Position numbers and translations under genes: made by a program
Assembly (NCBI GenBank): GCA_963706755.1
Contig: CAVPNH010000021.1
Span: forward strand, 1-64,000
Reading direction: 5' to 3'
DNA length: 64,000 nt
Source: RPQJ01 sp963706755
GTDB taxonomy: Bacteria; Pseudomonadota; Gammaproteobacteria; Steroidobacterales; Steroidobacteraceae
Shown here: positions 37,329 to 44,875 of the stretch, in pieces
Numbering within the stretch: position 1 is the stretch's first letter
How the letters are laid out: every line of letters starts with the position of its first letter
The notes under the pieces: generated by a model
The model's input: only the letters and a program-made list of their open reading frames with translations
What the model was told of the DNA's origin: nothing
Database searches by the model: none

Positions 37329-39701
37329 CTACTGCCGCGCCATGGCGACGCGCAGGCGCTCCTCGGGGGAGATGAAGTGGTCGTTGTCGTCAACACCCAC
37401 GTCAAGCTGGACCCAGTGGATCTTGCCGGTGAACTTGCTCGCGTGAACGCTGTAGTCCGGAGTGACCGGCGTGCCCGAGTCGTGGCCGATGTCGGTCGTC
37501 TCGTCCATGGAGAACACCATGGGTTGCGTCATGTCCACGCGACCTGATCCGACCGGGCGGCCATCGTAGTAGAGCGTGACGTTCCCGCCCTTGCCCAGGC
37601 CTTCGCCGTCGTAGGCAAACTCCGCGCGCACCTGGTGCTTCCCCTGGGGAACCGGCTCCGTCGCCACGGTCGCGAACTCGTGGATTCCCAGCACGTTGTA
37701 GACGAACTTGGCCTTCCCGTCCTTCGCGTACAGGCTCCAGCCGCCGAAGCGGCCGCCCTGCGCGATGATCACGCCGTTCGCCGGCTTGCCCGCGCCCACG
37801 ACGACCTCGGCGGTGACGCTGAAGGAGTGGTTCTTGACGTTGACGACGCTGTTCTCCTGCAACCGTCCCATGCCGGGGAAGAAGAGCTGCGAGTTCCCCT
37901 TGATGAGCGTCGGCCGTCCGGCCATCGCGGGGATGAAGCGCTCCGTGCCCCGGTCGTCGAGCGGAAGCACGTTGTACTTGGTCGCCTCGATGAGGAACAG
38001 CCGCTGCAGCTTGTGCAGCATGTCCGGGTTCTCCTTCGCGAGGTTGCGCGCCTGCGTCCAGTCCGTGCTGCCGTCGTAGAGCTCCCAGACGTCGTCGTCG
38101 AAGGCGACCAGCTTCTGGTCCATCAGGATCCAGGGCGTCCGGTGCTTCGTGACGGCACTCCAGCCCTTGTAGTAGATGCCGCGGTTGCCACCCATCTCGA
38201 AGTACTGCACGTCGTGGCGCTCTGGCGCCTTCGCGTCGTTGAAGCTGTAGAGCATGCTGGTGCCCTCCATTGGCGACTGCAGCACGCCGTTGACCAGGGT
38301 CGGCTGCGGCAGGCCGGCCGCCTCGAGCACCGTTGGGGCCACGTCGATCACGTGGGTGAACTGGTGGCGCAGCCCCCCGCGCTCCTCGATGCCCTTGGGC
38401 CAGTGCACGATCGTGCCGTTGCGCGTCCCGCCCCAGTGCGACGCCACCTGCTTCGTCCACTGGTAAGGCGCGTTCGTCGCCCACGCCCAGCCCACCGAGT
38501 AGTGGTTGAACGCGGTGGGCGAGCCGAACTCGTCGATCTTCGACAGCATGAACTCCGGCGTCTCGAGGGCCGCCATGCCGTTGAAGTTGGACATCTCGTT
38601 GAAGGCGCCGTTGTGCGTGCCTTCGGCCGACGCGCCGTTGTCGCCGAAGATGTAGTAGACGATTGTGTTCTCCAGCACGCCGAGGTCCCCGAGGGCGTCG
38701 ATCAGGCGGCCAACGTGATGGTCGGTGTGCTCCAGGAACCCGGCGTAGACCTCCATCTGGCGCTCGAGCACCGGCTTCATCTGCGCGGGCATGTCGTCCC
38801 ACGCCGGAATTTCCTCATGTCGCTTCGTGAGCTCGGCGTCCGCTGCGATGACGCCCAGCTTCTTCTGCCGCGCGAACGTCTCCTCGCGGAGCTTGTCCCA
38901 GCCCTGGGCGAAGCGGCCCTTGTACTTGTCGGCCCACTCCTTCGGCACGTGGTGCGGGGCGTGGACGGCGCCCGGCGCGAAGTAGACGAAGAACGGCTTC
39001 TCCGGCATCAGGGCCTTCTGCTGGTGCACCCAGCCGATGGCGCGGTCAGTCATGTCCTCGGTCAGGTGGTAGCCGTCTTCGGCGGTGGCCGGCGGCTCGA
39101 CCGGCGTCAGGCCCTCGTAGAGCGCCGGGTCGTACTGGCTGACCTCGCCGCCGATGAAGCCGTAGAAGTACTCGAACCCGCCGCCGCCGGCCGGCCAGGC
39201 GTCGAACGGCCCCATGGGCGACGTCTGCCAGGCCGGGACCTCGTGGCACTTGCCGAACTGGGCGGTGGCGTACCCGTTCAGCTTCAGGGTGAGCGGCAGC
39301 GGCGCCTTGGTGTTCGGTCGCAGCGAGTTGTAGCCCGGCGCCGCCGTGGCGATCTCGGTGATGGCGCCCATCCCGACGGAGTGGTGATTGCGGCCGGTCA
39401 GCATCGCCTGCCGCGTGGGCGAGCACAGTGCGCACGTGTGGAAGCGGGTGAACTTCAACCCGTTGGCGGCCAGCTTCTCGGCGACCGGCGTCTGGCACGG
39501 CCCACCGAACGCGCTGGACGAGCCAAAGCCCACGTCGTCGAGCAGGATGACCAGGACGTTCGGCGCCCCGGCCGGCGGAATCAACGGCTCGATCGGCGGG
39601 AACCGAGACTCCGGGTCCTTGGCGTCGTACGCCGTGAGCCCTGGCTTGCGGACGTCGGGGATGGGAAGGATCGAACGAACGTGCTTGTCATGCTGTGTCA
39701 T
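37329..39701 (-). CDS. Arylsulfatase (type I, formylglycine-dependent)
   Basis: Hydrolyses sulfate esters, releasing inorganic sulfate. The 790 residues have the metal site NVLVILLDDVGFGSSSAFGG (Asp55, Asp56) and the signature CSPTRQAMLTGRNHH, where Cys93 is the formylglycine precursor (CxPxR). The middle of the protein keeps FGDNGASAEGTHNGAFNEM. The C-terminal ~200 residues form a beta-rich domain also found in large bacterial arylsulfatases. There is no signal peptide, so it is probably cytoplasmic. AGGAG lies 7 bases before the ATG. It is divergent from the SulP gene. Substrate unknown; the anaerobic or aerobic maturation enzyme is not in the window. Confidence 0.92.
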   Translation of the reverse strand: MTQHDKHVRSILPIPDVRKPGLTAYDAKDPESRFPPIEPLIPPAGAPNVLVILLDDVGFGSSSAFGGPCQTPVAEKLAANGLKFTRFHTCALCSPTRQAMLTGRNHHSVGMGAITEIATAAPGYNSLRPNTKAPLPLTLKLNGYATAQFGKCHEVPAWQTSPMGPFDAWPAGGGGFEYFYGFIGGEVSQYDPALYEGLTPVEPPATAEDGYHLTEDMTDRAIGWVHQQKALMPEKPFFVYFAPGAVHAPHHVPKEWADKYKGRFAQGWDKLREETFARQKKLGVIAADAELTKRHEEIPAWDDMPAQMKPVLERQMEVYAGFLEHTDHHVGRLIDALGDLGVLENTIVYYIFGDNGASAEGTHNGAFNEMSNFNGMAALETPEFMLSKIDEFGSPTAFNHYSVGWAWATNAPYQWTKQVASHWGGTRNGTIVHWPKGIEERGGLRHQFTHVIDVAPTVLEAAGLPQPTLVNGVLQSPMEGTSMLYSFNDAKAPERHDVQYFEMGGNRGIYYKGWSAVTKHRTPWILMDQKLVAFDDDVWELYDGSTDWTQARNLAKENPDMLHKLQRLFLIEATKYNVLPLDDRGTERFIPAMAGRPTLIKGNSQLFFPGMGRLQENSVVNVKNHSFSVTAEVVVGAGKPANGVIIAQGGRFGGWSLYAKDGKAKFVYNVLGIHEFATVATEPVPQGKHQVRAEFAYDGEGLGKGGNVTLYYDGRPVGSGRVDMTQPMVFSMDETTDIGHDSGTPVTPDYSVHASKFTGKIHWVQLDVGVDDNDHFISPEERLRVAMARQ

Positions 39702-39866
39702 CGTGAACTCCTGATCACATAAGCGTGCCCGGCAAAGGCCCGCACGCGGACTTTAATCCTGCTCATTCGCGTCGCAAATCGTGGTTCCACGCAGCGTCGG
39801 ACGCGCTCGACGATCAAATGATACTCTGCCCGCGCCATTCCGAAATGCAGCGGCGGAGATCCACCC

Positions 39867-41549
39867 ATGCGCACCCTCGCCCCGATCGTCGAGTGGCTGC
39901 CCGCGTACCGGCGCGCGTGGCTCTCTAGCGACCTCGTGGCAGGCACCGCCGCCTGGGCGGTCCTCGTTCCGCTGGGGCTCGCCTACTCCGGAATCCTTGG
40001 CGTCGATCCGGTGATCGGCCTGTACACGCTCCCGCTGTCGCTCGTCGCCTACGCTGTCTTCGGCGGTTCCCGGCTCTTCGTCGTGGGCCCCGACGCCGCC
40101 GTGGTCGTGCTCGCGTCCGCGACCTTGACCGCCGTCGCGGCAGGGGGAGACCGCCTCTCCCTGATCCTCCCCCTGACGCTCCTCGTCGGCGTGCTGTACC
40201 TGGCGTTCTTCCTGCTGAAGTTCGGCTGGATCGCGGATGTCATCCCCGATCCCGTCCTGAAGGGATTCGTCGAGGGCGCCATCTGGCTCACCATCCTCAA
40301 GCAGATCCCGGCGCTGCTGGGGCTCCAGGTCGCTTTGCCGTCCCGCGATCTGCTGGCCAAGCTCGCCGCGATCTGGCGGGCGCTCCCCGATGCTCACGTG
40401 ACGACGGCGCTCGTCGCGCTGTCGAGCGTGGCGGCGCTGTTGCTGCTCCGGCGGTTCGCTCGCCGGCTTCCCGGGCCGCTCGTCGTGCTGGCGGCGTCGA
40501 TCGTGCTCGTCCGGCTCCTCGGCCTCGACCGGGCCGGGCTCGCCGTCGTGGGCGAGGCTGGCGCGGGATTGCCGGGCCTGTCTCTGCCCACGGGCCTGGA
40601 CCTCGGCCGGATTGTCGACCTCGTCCCGGGCGCCCTGGCGATCGTGGTCCTCGGGTACACGAAGAGCCTGGGGGCCCTCAAGCGGGCGCACGACGCGGCG
40701 CCGGCCGGCGGGTCGCTGGACCCCGACCGGGAGTTGCTCGCCCTGGGCGCCGCCAACGTCGCCGCCGGCCTGAGCGGGGGCTACGCGGTCGCCGGCTCGC
40801 TCACGGCCACCGCGGTGCGCATCGAGGCGGGGGGCCGGACGCAGGTCGCGAGCCTCTTCGCCGCCCTGCTCGGCGTCCTGACGGTCCTCTTCCTGCTGCC
40901 CGCCCTCGCGCACCTCCCGTTCGCCACCCTGGCCGCGATCGTCGTCGTGGCCATGGCCGGGCTGTCCGACCCCGGCTACCTGCGCCGGCTGTGGACCGTG
41001 CGCCGTTACGAGTTCGCGGTGTGTGTCGCCGCCTTCGCCGGCGTGCTCGCGTTCGACATCATGCCCGGCGTGTTGATCGGCCTCGTCCTCGCCCTCTTCA
41101 AGCTCGCCCACGGCATCCATGATCCGGTCGTCGCGGCGGTCGGCCGCACCCCGTCGGGCGCGTTCGTCGACCTGGACCAGAAGGGGAGCGCGGCGGAGAT
41201 CCCGGGAATGCTGATCGTGCGGCACTACGCCCCGCTCGTGTTCCTCAACGCGAGGGTGCTGACGAGCCGGATGAAGATGTTGGCCCTGGCGCGCGAGGGC
41301 CTGCGGGTCGTGGTGATCGATGCGACCGCGTCGTCCGGGATCGACAGCACCGCCGCCGCCGCGTTTCGGGTCGCACGGGACGAACTCGCTGCCGCGGGGA
41401 TCGCTCTGTGGCTCGTGAACGTCCGCGCGGAAGGTTGGAGGCTGGTGGTGGCCGCCCTGGAGGCGGCGGGCGCCCCGGTCCCGCCGACGTTCGAGTCGCT
41501 CGCCGAGGCGGTGGCACGGTTCGAGAGATCCGGCGTCGCGGAGGCGTGA
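39867..41549 (+). CDS. SulP-family anion transporter with STAS domain
   Basis: An inner-membrane transporter of 560 residues, probably for sulfate, though SulP members also carry bicarbonate or other anions. The membrane part (~residues 20-420) has the family start LSSDLVAGTAAWAVLVPLGL, then GLYTLPLSLVAYAVFGGSRL and the signature-like GGYAVAGSLTATAVRIEAGG. A cytoplasmic STAS domain follows (~440-550), with VVVIDATASSGIDSTAAAAF. It lies divergent from the arylsulfatase with a 165-base shared promoter region, so the two are likely co-regulated. Confidence 0.92.
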   Translation: MRTLAPIVEWLPAYRRAWLSSDLVAGTAAWAVLVPLGLAYSGILGVDPVIGLYTLPLSLVAYAVFGGSRLFVVGPDAAVVVLASATLTAVAAGGDRLSLILPLTLLVGVLYLAFFLLKFGWIADVIPDPVLKGFVEGAIWLTILKQIPALLGLQVALPSRDLLAKLAAIWRALPDAHVTTALVALSSVAALLLLRRFARRLPGPLVVLAASIVLVRLLGLDRAGLAVVGEAGAGLPGLSLPTGLDLGRIVDLVPGALAIVVLGYTKSLGALKRAHDAAPAGGSLDPDRELLALGAANVAAGLSGGYAVAGSLTATAVRIEAGGRTQVASLFAALLGVLTVLFLLPALAHLPFATLAAIVVVAMAGLSDPGYLRRLWTVRRYEFAVCVAAFAGVLAFDIMPGVLIGLVLALFKLAHGIHDPVVAAVGRTPSGAFVDLDQKGSAAEIPGMLIVRHYAPLVFLNARVLTSRMKMLALAREGLRVVVIDATASSGIDSTAAAAFRVARDELAAAGIALWLVNVRAEGWRLVVAALEAAGAPVPPTFESLAEAVARFERSGVAEA

Positions 41550-41552
41550 ACC

Positions 41553-41584
41553 GCGAACCCGCCGGCCGGCGCGGTCGGGTTCGC
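41553..41584 (+). terminator. Hairpin after the SulP gene
   Basis: GCGAACCCG (41553-41561) and CGGGTTCGC (41576-41584) form a perfect 9-bp stem around a GC-rich loop, starting 4 bases after the stop codon. There is no T-run, so efficiency is unclear. Confidence 0.5.
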
Positions 41585-42055
41585 AACGCCGAAATCTAAC
41601 CGTCAGATTGGTCCTGGAAACCCAGGCGCTTCACTGCGCGGAGTGCCCGTCAGGAGAAACAGGAGCGCCAAATTGTTCATCCCGCAGTAACCAGTCATGC
41701 TCTTCACCATGTACCGACCCTGCGACGGTGGGGACGAAGTGCTCACCGGCCGCCGAACATCACGACGTAAGCGAGGTCCCTGCCAAGCACATCAGCCGCG
41801 CTGAACAGCCTCAGATTGCCGGATGAATCGGCTAATCTGTGGTCCGGACGCAGGCCCCGTTCATGATCGCCGGCGTTGGCAGTCGTCGTGGGAGTCCATA
41901 GATGTCGATAGATCTCGAAAGGTCACTTTTGGCCGAACCGCCCGGAAACCCGCGCCAGTGCTGGTGTCTGACAGGTTGACGGTAAGAACGACGGTAAGAA
42001 TCTGCGAGGCAGCGGCGAGCGCTCGACGAATCGACGGCTTAAGAGTCTCGTTGAT
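41585..42055. other. Gene-free right end of the guaA island
   Basis: I see no convincing gene in these ~470 bases; the open frames are short and match nothing I know. Base composition is visibly less GC-rich than the flanks. A tandem 12-mer (GACGGTAAGAAC then GACGGTAAGAAT, 41978-42001) lies 55 bases inside the right direct repeat, the sort of place where integrase arm-binding sites occur. It may be the scar of a lost integrase gene. Confidence 0.5.
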
Positions 42056-42069
42056 GATCGAGTGGGAGT
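42056..42069 (+). other. Right attachment-site candidate
   Basis: A second copy of GATCGAGTGGGAGT, followed by GA so that the reading IEWE and a TGA stop recurs, as at the end of an intact guaA. It lies 65 bases before the phaB start. Its context looks like a displaced guaA terminus. Confidence 0.6.
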
Positions 42070-42134
42070 GACGCCGCGGCCCCACTCGCGGCCGCTCCGG
42101 TTTCCGAGCGGACATCAGCAACGGAGCATTTTCC

Positions 42135-42771
42135 ATGAGCAGCAAGGGACGACTGGCCTACGTGACCGGCGGCATGGGCGGCATCGGCACGCCCATCTGC
42201 AGGCGGCTTTGCCGGGACGGATTCCGGGTCATTGCGGGCTGCGGACCCGGGTCCTCGCGCAAGGACCAGTGGGTGGCGGAGATGCAGGCGGAGGGCTGCG
42301 ACGTGCACGCCTCCGAGGGCAACGTCGCCGACTGGGAGTCGACCAGGGCCGCGTCATCGAGACGAACCTGAACAGTCTGTTCACGTCACCAAGCAGGTGA
42401 TCGAGGACATGCTCGAGCGCGGCTGGGGCCGCATCATCAACATCTCGTCGGTGAACGGCCAGAAGGGCCAGTTCGGGCAGACGAACTATTCGACCGCCAA
42501 GGCGGGCATCCATGGCTTTACGATGGCGCTGGCGCAGGAGGTCGCGAGCAAGGGCGTGACCGTCAACACCGTGTCGCCCGGTTACATCGGCACGGACATG
42601 GTGCGCGCGGTGAAGCCGGAAGTGATGGAGAAGATCATCGCCACCATTCCGGTAAAGCGCCTCGGCGAGCCCGAGGAGATCGCGTCGATCGTTGCATGGC
42701 TGGCGTCGGACGAGTCTGGCTTCGCCACCGGGGCGGACTTCTCGCTGAACGGCGGCCTGCACATGAGCTGA
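42135..42771 (+). CDS. phaB: Acetoacetyl-CoA reductase PhaB, internally deleted
   Basis: An NADPH-dependent reductase of the short-chain dehydrogenase family that makes (R)-3-hydroxybutyryl-CoA for polyhydroxybutyrate. The N-terminus is intact (LAYVTGGMGGIGTPICRRL, then AGCGPGSS and ASEGNVADWES). The C-terminal half has the catalytic ISSVNGQKGQFGQTNYSTAKAG and the ending TGADFSLNGGLHMS. Between ADWESTRA and VIETNLNSLF, about 35 residues present in other PhaB proteins are missing, including the NNAG structural motif. One base is also lost near 42390. Either the gene is broken or the assembly collapsed here. tadA follows 17 bases later. Confidence 0.85.
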
Positions 42772-42788
42772 GGCTGGCGCGCCCCGCG

Positions 42789-43241
42789 ATGGAACCACTG
42801 GACGACAAGTACATGCGGCGTGCCCTGGAACTGGCGCGATTTGCCGAGGCCGCGGGCGAGGTGCCGGTCGGTGCAGTGATCGTCAAGGACGGCGAGATCG
42901 TCGCGGAAGGCTGGAACAGGCCGATCGGTACCTGCGATCCGACGGCACACGCCGAGATGGTCGCGCTGCGCGCGGCCGGGACTGCTCTCGGCACCTACCG
43001 CCTGATCGACACGACGCTGTACGTGACGCTCGAGCCCTGTGCCATGTGCGCGAGCGCGATGGTCCACGCGCGCGTGCGCCGGCTGGTCTTCGGCGCGACG
43101 GACCCGCGGGCGGGCGCTGCGGGCAGCGTGTTCAACATCGTGCAGCACGCCGCGCTGAACCACCGGATGGAGTCGAGCGGCGGCGTGCTCGCGGAGGAGT
43201 GCGGCACGCTGCTCCGGGACTTCTTCGCCGCGCGCCGCTGA
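42789..43241 (+). CDS. tadA: tRNA-specific adenosine deaminase TadA
   Basis: Deaminates A34 to inosine in tRNA-Arg(ACG). The 150 residues carry the zinc/proton-shuttle site HAE (His54, Glu56 in PTAHAEMVAL) and PCAMC (Cys84, Cys87 in LEPCAMCASAM). The C-terminal FNIVQHAALNHRMESSGG is typical of TadA rather than other cytidine-deaminase-fold enzymes. Intact, likely co-transcribed with phaB, convergent with mltF. Confidence 0.95.
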   Translation: MEPLDDKYMRRALELARFAEAAGEVPVGAVIVKDGEIVAEGWNRPIGTCDPTAHAEMVALRAAGTALGTYRLIDTTLYVTLEPCAMCASAMVHARVRRLVFGATDPRAGAAGSVFNIVQHAALNHRMESSGGVLAEECGTLLRDFFAARR

Positions 43242-43262
43242 CGGACCCCTCGCGGCGACTGC

Positions 43263-44690
43263 TCAGCGACGCTGTCGCCCGGCGGGCTGCGCCCTGGCCG
43301 CCGGGCGTTCTTCCTCCTCCGCTCGCGACTCCGCGCCGGTCGGCGCCGGGTTGCCGGTGCCAGCGACCTCGAGGATGTTCAGGTAGGCCTGCACGTTGTC
43401 CACGTAGCGCACCGGCTCCCAGCCGCGCGCGTAGCCGTGCCGTGTGCGCGAGTACCATTTTTCCTGGCTCAATAGCGGCAGTGCCGCGCGCACGTCCTGC
43501 CAGCGGTCGGGGTCGCGCCCCATCTGCTGCGCGAGGATCCGTGCGTCCTCGACGTGGCCGTAGCCCACGTTGTAGGCCGCGACCGCGAGCCAGGTGCGAT
43601 CGGGCTCCGGGATGCGGCCCGGCACCATTTCCACCACCCGCGCGAGGTACTTCGCGCCGCCGTTGATGCTGGCCTGCGGATCGTGGCGATCGGCGAAGCG
43701 CACCATTGCCGCCGTGTCCGCGGTCATCTGCATGAGCCCGCGCGCCCCGGACAGCGAGACAGCTGCGGGATCCCACTTGGATTCCTGGTAGCCCATTGCG
43801 GCGAGCAGTCGCCAGTCGAGGTGGTACTGCAGGGCGGCATTCTTGAACCAGAAGATGTAGAGGGGCAGGCGGCTCTCGACGTGCTCCATGAAATTACGCG
43901 ACAGGAGGTAATCGAAGTTGTCGCCGCTGCCGTAGTAGCGATCCAGCAGGACGCCGATCGAGCCGTCGGCGCGCGAGAGCATGAAGAACGCATTGACCCG
44001 GTCGAGCAGGCTCGCGTCCTGCCCCGCGGCGCTCACGGCCCAGGCGGCCACGCGTTCCGGCGAGAGGTCGAGCGCGATCGCGAGGTCCGGGTGCATCGGG
44101 CGATTGAGGGCAAATTCCGTGGAACTCGCGAGCGTGTATTGCACGGTGCCGCGGGACACGTCGTTCAGGATCTCTTCCGTGTCCGTGTCGCCGCGCTCGA
44201 TCCAGGCCAGGTCCGGCTCCCTGTGGCGCAGTTCCTCGAGCGTGCGCTGGTGGGCGCTGCCTGCAGCCACTTCGACCTGGCCCCGGGCGGCAGACCGCAT
44301 CGACGCGGGGCGAGCGGCCCCGCGACGCTGGACGAGGTGCTCGCGAACCCGCCGGTAGCCCGGCCCGAAGCGAACGCCGGGTGGCAACTCGATGCCGGTG
44401 GTCAGCCCGGCGGCGGCAATGTGGGCCCGGCCGGAGCGGACTTCGTTCACGGCAGCCTCCCGCGTGCGCACCGTGTACAGGCGCAGAGATACGCCCAGGC
44501 TCTCGGCAAACCGGCTCGCGAGTTCGTAGGCGGGGCCCTCGGGCCCGTGGCTGCCGAGGTAGTAGGCGTCCGGGCTGTTGCGCGTCGCGACCCGGAGTTC
44601 GCCCCCCGCCAGTATCTGCTCGAGCAGGGGCGGCGGCTGCGAGCAGGTGCCGAGCAGCAGCGTCGCGAGCAGTGCGAGCAGGGCCTTCAT
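43263..44690 (-). CDS. mltF: Membrane-bound lytic murein transglycosylase MltF
   Basis: Cleaves peptidoglycan glycan strands, forming 1,6-anhydro ends. The 475 residues start at the ATG at 44690 with MKALLALLATLLLGTCSQPP; Cys16 is a probable lipidation site, with Thr at the -1 position, which is unusual. A periplasmic solute-binding-like domain (GGELRVATRNSPDAYYLG) precedes the C-terminal SLT domain, with the catalytic Glu in MGYQESKWDPAAVSLSGARG and LMQMTADTA. The tail after ~residue 440 is Ala/Glu/Arg-rich. The stretch YRRVREHLVQRRGAARPASM looks atypical and could hide two compensating indels. Divergent from tRNA-Ser. Confidence 0.92.
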   Translation of the reverse strand: MKALLALLATLLLGTCSQPPPLLEQILAGGELRVATRNSPDAYYLGSHGPEGPAYELASRFAESLGVSLRLYTVRTREAAVNEVRSGRAHIAAAGLTTGIELPPGVRFGPGYRRVREHLVQRRGAARPASMRSAARGQVEVAAGSAHQRTLEELRHREPDLAWIERGDTDTEEILNDVSRGTVQYTLASSTEFALNRPMHPDLAIALDLSPERVAAWAVSAAGQDASLLDRVNAFFMLSRADGSIGVLLDRYYGSGDNFDYLLSRNFMEHVESRLPLYIFWFKNAALQYHLDWRLLAAMGYQESKWDPAAVSLSGARGLMQMTADTAAMVRFADRHDPQASINGGAKYLARVVEMVPGRIPEPDRTWLAVAAYNVGYGHVEDARILAQQMGRDPDRWQDVRAALPLLSQEKWYSRTRHGYARGWEPVRYVDNVQAYLNILEVAGTGNPAPTGAESRAEEEERPAARAQPAGRQRR

Positions 44691-44715
44691 GGTTTGTATA
44701 GAATACTCGGCCCTC

Positions 44716-44808
44716 GGAGAGGTACCGAAGCGGTCATAACGGCGCCGACTCGAAATCGGATGGGGGCATAACCGCCCCACGTGGGTTCGAATCCCACCCT
44801 CTCCGCCA
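44716..44808 (+). tRNA. tRNA-Ser (CGA)
   Basis: A 93-base type II tRNA with encoded CCA. The acceptor GGAGAGG pairs with CCTCTCC. The anticodon loop CTCGAAA gives CGA, reading UCG serine codons. A long variable arm (GATGGGGGCATAACCGCCCC) and the T-arm (GTGGGTTCGAATCCCAC) are complete. Confidence 0.95.
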
Positions 44809-44875
44809 CCTTATCCCTGCTCGAGCGGATGCCCGCATGCGGGCTGCGGGCACCGTGCGTACGGCGGGGCCCGGC

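Larger units (their letters stand above)
36269..42069. mobile_element. Degenerate genomic island in the guaA 3' end
   Basis: The region is bounded by a perfect 14-bp direct repeat that begins inside the last codons of guaA, a common attachment site for tyrosine-integrase islands. Inside lie a truncated PhoX-like N-terminus, a truncated DUF1214 gene, an arylsulfatase, a SulP transporter and a ~470-base stretch with no recognised gene. None of these belongs to the conserved guaBA neighbourhood. No integrase is left, so the element is presumably immobile. Confidence 0.6.
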
